Made by a program: the position numbers and the translations under genes
Origin: Callipepla californica brunnescens
Taxonomy: Eukaryota > Chordata > Aves > Galliformes > Odontophoridae
Length of the DNA: 64,000 bases
Reading direction: 5' to 3'
Assembly: GCA_023055505.1 (NCBI GenBank)
Contig: JALIRH010000074.1
Span: forward strand, 467,001-531,000
Shown: positions 56,697 to 64,000 of the stretch, one piece after another
How the letters are laid out: every line of letters starts with the position of its first letter
How positions within the stretch are numbered: position 1 is the stretch's first letter
The notes under the pieces: generated by a model
What the model was told of the DNA's origin: nothing
Database searches by the model: none
The model's input: only the letters and a program-made list of their open reading frames with translations

Positions 56697-59600
56697 CCTT
56701 TTTAATGTTTCTGGACATAGTACTTCTGTTGTTGATGTGTCTGTTTTCTTCCCCCCACTCCCTTGCACCATTTCCTGCAGCAGGCACCTTTGGGACTGCG
56801 TTCACCTTGCTCTCTGAACAGCACAACTCTTATGTTGCTGTTGTTTGTGCTTGGAGAGAAGTCTGGTGGACAAGATAGAGAGACAGTCTCCTAAGATGCC
56901 TTGTGTATGCTTTTAATGACGTATTGTCTCTCTAGTTTAAGGGAATGTGTGATAAAATATAGCAATAGGGGAAAAACAGGGAAAATGGTCCAAGAGCAAT
57001 CAGAAATGACCTGCTCTCCCCTTTTTAAGAATTGCCTTTAATGTGGTTGATGGTAGTATTTCAAAGGCAGTGGTTAGTAGCAAATGGGAAGAAAAGCAAC
57101 AGTGAATTAAAGAAGATTTGAAGAGATAAAAATGGTAATTTATAGGTGAGAAAGTCTGATTAGAGATGTTGTTACTTTTTAGTTAATGAAATGACCTATC
57201 TAGTCAAATTGGATAATTCTCGTAGTGAGATATTTTTTCTTTATTGCCAGATTAGCAGAACCTCTCTCTTTCCTCAGTGAAAATGAAATGGCAATTTTAG
57301 CATTCTTAATTGGTTTGGTTCTTTTCCACAGTAGCAAGTGAACTGAAAAAATACTGTTTATGAACAGGTTATGAACTTAAGTCCAAAATCCATGCACTGT
57401 CTGCATCAAATAAAAAACTGGCTAATGAAACAGTCTTCAGTTTTTAATTTCACAGAGAACTGATGTTGCTTTAAGGTGTAGTTCCTGCATGGAATGCATG
57501 CAGTGAATGAATATTAGTAATGAGAAGCAGAGTTAATTTGTGGTTGAATGGTGTGTCTGTACTCAGAATGACAGAATGTGTAGCCAAAGCTATATATTAT
57601 ACCAAATTCCACTGAAAGCAGTAGTAGAAGTGTAGGAAAATGTTAAAAGGACCTCTTTTTGTTCCCAGATAAATCTGCAGGTGAATTAGAGATAATGTAT
57701 AGAAAGCTTGCAGTGATTCATAACCAAGTTATGCACTCTAGAATAGGAAGTATTAACAGTAGATTTTTAATACAGTGACTTAATGCATGCTGGGAGAGGT
57801 GAATTAAGTAAATTAAACTGTAGGTGCCAAATGGGTATTATTTAAGAACACCTAAGATTGCCTGAAATTAAACAAAACGAAAACCTGCAAGATTTTTGCA
57901 GTCCAGCTGTTCTTCCTGGTGACACGTACAGGTGCCTCTAGCTAGACTCCTGTCAGTTTCCTTCTGGCTCTCAGTGCATGCAGCTCATTCCTCTGATGGA
58001 TTCCAAAATTTGTAGCAGAAACAACCTCCGTCATCGGGACTGCTTTGCTCCTCATGATTTTTTTCTTTTTGTACACAATACTGAAGTTAATGCCCCTAAT
58101 TTCTCCTGTTACCCTCTACCAGCTCTGCCTCTCTGTTATAGCACTTTAAAAATTCATGTGAAGGTCTGATATCTTCGTCCATTTTTTTTCCCCCCTGTTT
58201 TCCAGCCCCACGTGCTCCTTATTACATTCCTTCATTCCTTTCTGCATTTTAGTCATCTCATCAAAAACCAGGAGATTTCTAGCAGTCAGTTCTCCTTATG
58301 TTTCCATCTTGCAAATGTAAACAAATGATTGAAATTACACTCAGATGCACGAAGTAACTCTGGAATTTCTGGAGCACAGCGTGTTTTTGGAACCTTTCTA
58401 TCCGACAGTGCTCTTTGAGTCAAGACTTGTTTCCTTGGAAAGAGGATGTTTGAAATTGGGATGCTTTAGTTACATAATGTCTTCTCACAGTGGTTTGTCC
58501 TCAGAACTACTCAATTCACTGCTGTGTGACAGTTCTTCACTAGCTCAGATTGTACAGAGCTATACTGGTGATTCTGAAAAATGAATTCAATTTCTGTCAA
58601 CAGAAGGAATAAATGTGCATCTGTGCAGGTAGTCATGGATTACTGCATTGTCACAAGCCATTATGGGAATGTGGATATGGTAAACTTAGAGAGAGCTGTC
58701 ATCATGAACTGGTAGAGAGCAAGTAGTCACACAACTATCCATTGTCTGCAGTGCTCTGACAGGGTGGCACATTTTGTTTGTGGAAGAAAACTACACTTTT
58801 CTAACCTCTGCTACACCTCTCTAACCTCAAAATGCTGATAGGCCATAGATTGCTTCCTTCCTAACAATAGTGTCAGCTATGTATTCCTGATTCCCCTCAC
58901 ACTCTGGCAATCAGATTCAGCTTTGTTGTATTTTACAATACTACTTATTCAGAAATATGTCCCTAGCAATATTAAAGGCTATTAATTCCATCTTTTTGCT
59001 TAAAATATTCATATAGCCATGGGAAGTGAAAAGAAAGCATCACTTGAATCAATCCAGTGTTTTTGCAAATGGATTTGTTTTTCTTCCTATGATTTGGCGG
59101 AGGTGTTGTCAAGATATCTGATTTATGGATTTTAGTAACCTAGGGACAACTCATCGCTTTCCTAATTTAAACAGCTAAGAAAAAGTTGACCTGTCTGCTA
59201 AAAAGTGTTTTTTTTTTCTTTTTTTTTTTTCTCTTGGCACGAATTCCAGAAAGCGCTGCAGCTTTTCAAGAGAGTGGCTGATGAAATGTTCTGCACAGTA
59301 CAGTAATATATATGGCAGAGGAGAAAAGTGCACATCCTTTAAAATACAATTGTTCCTACCTTTCATTCCGAATCTCTTTTGGCTGTACGTATGAATGAAG
59401 CCGTCCTAGGTCCTTTCCCGTAAAGATGATTAAATTTATTGATGTAAAACTAAATATTTATGTAGATACTGGTACTGTAATTCCTGAAGGTGTTTATTTT
59501 TTTATTTTTTATTAAACACGAGAAAGTAGTTTAAATCAGCAAAAATACAATGGAAATGTCTTTCTTTGTTGTTGTCTACAGCAGCACCTATCTCAGGTAT

Positions 59601-62600
59601 AGAATCAAGAGCTGTGCTTGGACTGCTGCAGATCACGCAACTGAGAACAGACTGAGCGCCAAGTGCTCACTGTTTCTGATCAGTGTAACTCCGGACCTCA
59701 GTTACCACTGCAGATCCTAATAAATAATCCTGATATTGTTGCATTCCATAGATTCCCTGAAATTTAAAAGTGTTTGAAAAAAATGCTCATATGTTTGCTC
59801 TTACCTGAGAGTTGCAGTTTTTAAAAGCCTTAAGGAAATCATGCAAATTTGAGCAATACGTGTAAAAATCCCTCTATCTCAAGTCTCAGCAAAATAAATG
59901 ACATCTAGAGTCATGCTGTGTCTAACACAGGGTTTGGGAAAGCCTTGACTACTAGTCAGTTGTTTCTTATGAAAAAGTTGCTTAATAGAGCTAAACATTA
60001 TAAACATAAACCGGAGCACTCTGAGTCGCTCTGATTAAATATAGTTGCCCTGTAACTTTATAGTCACTTTTGTGTGCAACATTCTAGCATGCCTTATACT
60101 CTGTGCTTTTTCTTAAGTTCTTTTTAGATAACCAGTTCTTTTGGAAAACGCTGTTTCCATCTGTGCTTGAACAACAGCAAGCAGAAATGGAGTTAGAGTG
60201 AGGAGTGTGCAGGGTTGGCTAGCACAAACACTGCCAACAACGACTGAGGTATTTTCCCTGTGGTAGTGGGTCCACAATCTCACAGACTTATTCTGATTTA
60301 TAAGGTCAAACCTTTGTCTCATGCCTCCATTTTGGGCTTGGGGACACAGTGACAAGTCCAGGTAGGTAGTGATGGCTTCAGTCCTTCTATATGGCACTGT
60401 TACGAGCAGAGGCCAACGGTGCTGTCAGCGAGCACCATTTGCCTGCGCTAAATTTGCTGCTGAAAGAATGAACCCACTATTGATCTGTATGGATCTGTGC
60501 TGCAGCTGGAGAGCTATATGTTCAGCGTATGAACTTTCTTCACACTTTCCTCACTTTGGTAATGATTAGCGATGAGGGGCAAAAAAAAGAACAGTGTGAA
60601 GGATGCCCGTGTCTCAGAAGAATCTAACTGAATCAACATTAGTTTTCTTCCTGTTGTCTCCCTTGACGCACAGGTCTATTATGGTGGTGATTGATGCCTC
60701 TGAACTTGGATTTTTTGCTAAGTCACGGTGTCTGTTGAGTGTGAAGGATTAAATCATGACCTTAACAGGTAGAATGGTCTGTTTTTTACAGTGCTTTCCT
60801 AACCTTGGAGGAGTAATGCAGAAATGTGGTGCTGATGTCTTAAGCGTGGACCACTTCGGAACACATTAAATCAGCTTTAAAATATCTGTTGTGAATTGCA
60901 AGAAATAAATTGATTGGTTTCTAAGAATACTGTTGGGAGAAAAAGAAAGAAACTCAGCATTCCACAGCAATTGGCTGACAAAACTTAAGGATAAAATTCT
61001 GTGGGGAGAAAACTCCAGCGCTCACATTGTTACCTTTGACACGCCTGTGTCAAGTAGAGTGAAATAGAGTTAAACTGGTGAGCACTGTGTGAGGAACTAT
61101 GCAGAGACAGTGATTACTCTGACTTTTATAATCATGGATGCTACTGTGTGAAGATTTCGTCAGTTTTCTTCCAATAATTTAAAGGCACTTTTTTATTTTC
61201 AGCTTTACACGTAAATATTTTTTATTTTCAGTTTGGGTGGCAAGAGGGTTGCTGCGAATATTTATAACAAATCACTCCCACCAGAGGACACATTAAGTCT
61301 TACAGCATAACAAAACTGAATTACCATGAAATAAACTTTCTTAATTAAACCAATTAAATTTCTTCCCAGTATGTAATTTAGAAACTCTGATAAACCCTGG
61401 TTGAAAAGGTTTGTTCTAGCCTTAAGCTGGCCTAAGAAAGAGTGAACATCTGGCCTGTATATGAAAGGCCTATTTAGGCCTTAGGCAGTGTGCAAAACGT
61501 TAGCTGCTGTCCACAGCATTGAATACTTTGTGCGGCCCCAGGGCTTTGCTAAAGGACAGTGGTATCATTAGGACACAATCATGTTTATGGAATATGTTGT
61601 AGCTAAGATAAGTGAGTCCTCAGACTTGCACTGCAGAGGTTGTAGCTGAATGAGAAATATTTCTGCTTCTTCACATTGCAGTTGTAATTCTACCAAAATA
61701 GATGTATTAAAAAAAAGATCTTAAATGCTTTCTAAATGTTGATATTGGCAAGCAGCATGACATTTTATTTAACAGTCTTTCACATTCCTTTTCTAGTTCA
61801 CATTTCAATGTTTTTTCAGACATCAGTATCCATAAGGAGTATTGTAAGCAATATTAAAAGATTGTTTTTAAGGCTACCACATAGAAACGATGCCTACACC
61901 TCACTGCGTGACTTCTGTTATGGGAACAATCTGTAATGGTACTCAGTAGGAAAGAAATACTCCAAGTATTTAATGTGGCTGAAGGAAAAATAAAGAAAAC
62001 ATAATGTGGCAAAACTATGAAAGCTGCAATCCAAAATATTTTGGTTGACTCAACTCAAAGCTCTAATTTTGGAAAGCTAGCAGGTTTACACAAGTCTGAA
62101 GAAAGACATGAACTGTAGGCCTGGAAGATGTCATCTGTAGCTTTTTCTCATGAGTCCATTCCTCAAACAGATGACTTTGGGAAATAATGTTGAAGACAGC
62201 CTTCCCTTTTCTTATCTCTCAACTAGTGCAGGTTGATAATTGATGTAAGGTTATCCTGGCTCTTATTTGTAACCACATGGTCACTTCAGAAACATAGTCC
62301 TCAGATAACTGACGCAGACTGCAGTTGAATTAAAAAGTAGGTACTGAGCTAGAGAGAGAGTTGCAGCTAAATATGAGGTGTACTGTTTCAGAAACATAAC
62401 ATGCTATTGTACATCTGGAAGTGTAATAACTTTGGGTTTATATCTGAATGCAGCTGTAATTATTGGCCAGACCTGTGCTCAAGGATCTTGTAGTTGCCTC
62501 TCAACTTCTTCCTTATGTAATAGTAAAGATCAACCAGTTGGTCTGTGAGATGAAGCCATCATGAATCAAACAGGATTTGCTACTTGAGGGCTCTTGCTTT

Positions 62601-62820
62601 GAAGTCACACTCTTGGTCTCTTTGCAAGAGATTTAGTCCATTTTGTTTAAAGGCACGATAAAAAGTGTATTCTATTCAGTTTGTCCTCTGTCCCTTTTCT
62701 TCTGAATTTTCACTGTTTAAATATTAATAGGATTGGTCGGGTTAGAGTACTGTTCCTTTATGAAATAAACTGAGAAGTGTGAAGAAATGCAAGATAGGAG
62801 GAGTTCCTTCTCCAACCAGA

Positions 62821-62878
62821 AAAGGGAAAAAAATGAATAAAAAAGGAGAAAAAAAAGGGGGGAGGGGGGGGGGAGAGG
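62821..62878 (+). repeat. Polypurine tract with G runs
   Basis: An A-rich part is followed by six G, A, ten G and GAGAGG (G runs at 62857-62862 and 62864-62873). The + strand can form a G-quadruplex and is nearly pure purine. Confidence 0.85.
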
Positions 62879-64000
62879 CCAAAAGTCTGTTGAGGGCTTT
62901 TGAAAGAAGCTGATGCTTTCATGCTTCTTTAGGAACAACTTAGTCAAGAGAGGGAACTTTAAGGTAAATGCAGGGGCACTTGAAAATATGCTGTCATCTG
63001 AGATTGAAACACAATGTGACAACCAGTAGCCTGCTGCCTTAGGAGAAAGATACAGTGCCTCAAAAACACAGTATTTATACATGGAAATACAGAGTTCACA
63101 ATTTATTCTTGGAAGAGTCAAATATACGTGCACAAAATCTTGCTTGGTAAGAGAGAGAAACACCTCTTACAGAAGGCCAGAGTCTTGCTCTTTGGGATGC
63201 AATAATATTGCAAAAAAGCAGTCATTGTGCCAGAAATATTTCAGAGAGCTGCTACCATGGTCTCCTCTTTGCTAATCAGAAGATGGAAGGGATGAATGTC
63301 CTCTCAATAAATCTGTGATACATTTGATGAGGAATTATTGTAGATTCTACAAACTCATGCTTGTGTTATAACTATGGAAGTGCTGAAATGCACAGTGCCT
63401 GGCACTGCCAGAGCTGATGAATGATTTGCAAGTATCTTTCATTAATACTCTAATCTCAAACTGAAAAACACTGGCTTTTCACTCTTTCTCAGTATGGGAA
63501 AATCATCATCTTTCTTACAATCCCTCCCCTTCTATTTCAGCATAGTCCAAAACTATTCCTGATATTAACCTGATATTTCTTAAAAAGGATTTGTATTTTG
63601 CCACCCTGAATTCTTTCCCACCAAATCTTATCAATGATTTCCCTCAGCAAAACCCAGTCAGTGTTTTTTTTACTTATTTATTTTTAATTTTTATTTTAGA
63701 AAGGCAAGTCCCACTTGGAAGTAAGCAGGAGCAAATATATAACAAATCCTTCCATGGTTTATGTTTCAGATTCTTTCGCTGCTGTCTTTGAAAATGTTGC
63801 ATTCATTCATTAGTGTTGTAGCATAATGCTAGTAAAACGTTTTGAAAGAATTACTTTATCATGGAAAGAAATCATCTAACATGTATTTGTTTCAATGACC
63901 AAATTATTGTAGGCAACCTCATGGATCATAGAATAATTGGATGCTGCCTAATTAAGTTTTATTGGATTTTGATTCCTACTTCTGATTCCTCTCTTTTGCC

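Larger units (their letters stand above)
54475..64000. other. Gene-free interval to the end of the window
   Basis: This is AT-rich desert with no recognised coding exon, RNA gene or intact transposon. It contains the microsatellite at 56.6 kb, the direct repeat at 55.97 kb, T runs near 59208-59230 and an A/G-rich tract at 62821-62878. By synteny the next gene would be ELAVL4 in convergent orientation, but no RRM-coding exon was seen. Confidence 0.5.

Noticed and set aside
63920..63945. GATCATAGAATAATTGG resembles the reverse-complement end of some CR1 copies
   Set aside because: Only about 15 bases match and the expected following sequence is absent, so it is probably chance.
1..64000. tRNA, rRNA, microRNA clusters or CRISPR arrays
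   Set aside because: No tRNA A/B-box pair, rRNA-like block or regularly spaced repeat array was found. Small hairpin RNAs cannot be excluded by eye.
1..64000. Exons of the syntenic neighbours FAF1 and ELAVL4
   Set aside because: No UBX/UAS- or RRM-coding peptide was recognised in any frame. The neighbours are therefore expected outside the window, although short noncoding exons could be missed.

Overview
This is vertebrate nuclear DNA, most likely from a bird. The evidence for a bird is a truncated CR1 LINE with an avian-type 3' end (an ATTCTGTGAT tail after a 'GAGGTCCCTTCTAACCCC'-type stretch) at about 19.76-20.26 kb, very low density of other interspersed repeats, and compact, extremely GC-rich CpG islands. 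A galliform such as chicken fits well, but the species cannot be proved from sequence alone.

Only one protein-coding gene can be supported: DMRTA2 (DMRT5), on the + strand at 8397-9866. It has two coding exons separated by a 108-nt GT-AG intron and encodes a predicted 453-residue DM-domain transcription factor with a C-terminal DMA domain. Upstream are paired CCAAT boxes, an RFX X-box-like palindrome, two short uORFs and a pyrimidine-tract/AG that may be a 5'UTR splice acceptor. Downstream are two AATAAA signals.

Layout. 1-2.2 kb is an AT-rich flank with no recognisable gene. From 2.2 to 13.7 kb lies a broad CpG-rich domain centred on DMRTA2, interrupted by short AT-rich patches carrying TAATTA/TAATCC homeodomain words (about 3.95-4.15, 4.56-4.75, 11.2-11.3 and 11.77-12.06 kb). 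This pattern of clustered islands and intervening likely conserved elements is typical of polycomb-regulated developmental genes. It also contains a tandem 31-bp duplication with a TCTCGCGAGA motif, a 114-nt polypurine tract, an A/G-C/T inverted repeat and a degenerate GGCAC/GGCTC pentamer minisatellite. From 13.7 to 64 kb is a gene desert holding the CR1 copy, four ancient MIR-like SINE remnants, microsatellites, a few candidate CTCF sites and several stretches that read like conserved noncoding elements.

In other vertebrates DMRTA2 lies between FAF1 (upstream) and ELAVL4 (downstream, convergent). No exon of either is recognised here, so the 50-kb downstream stretch is probably the DMRTA2-ELAVL4 intergenic regulatory interval; this is inference from known synteny. 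I see no novel multigene system. The unusual points are regulatory: an intron whose retention would keep the DMRTA2 frame, leader uORFs, palindromic promoter motifs, AT-rich homeodomain clusters inside the CpG domain, and a local cluster of old SINEs.
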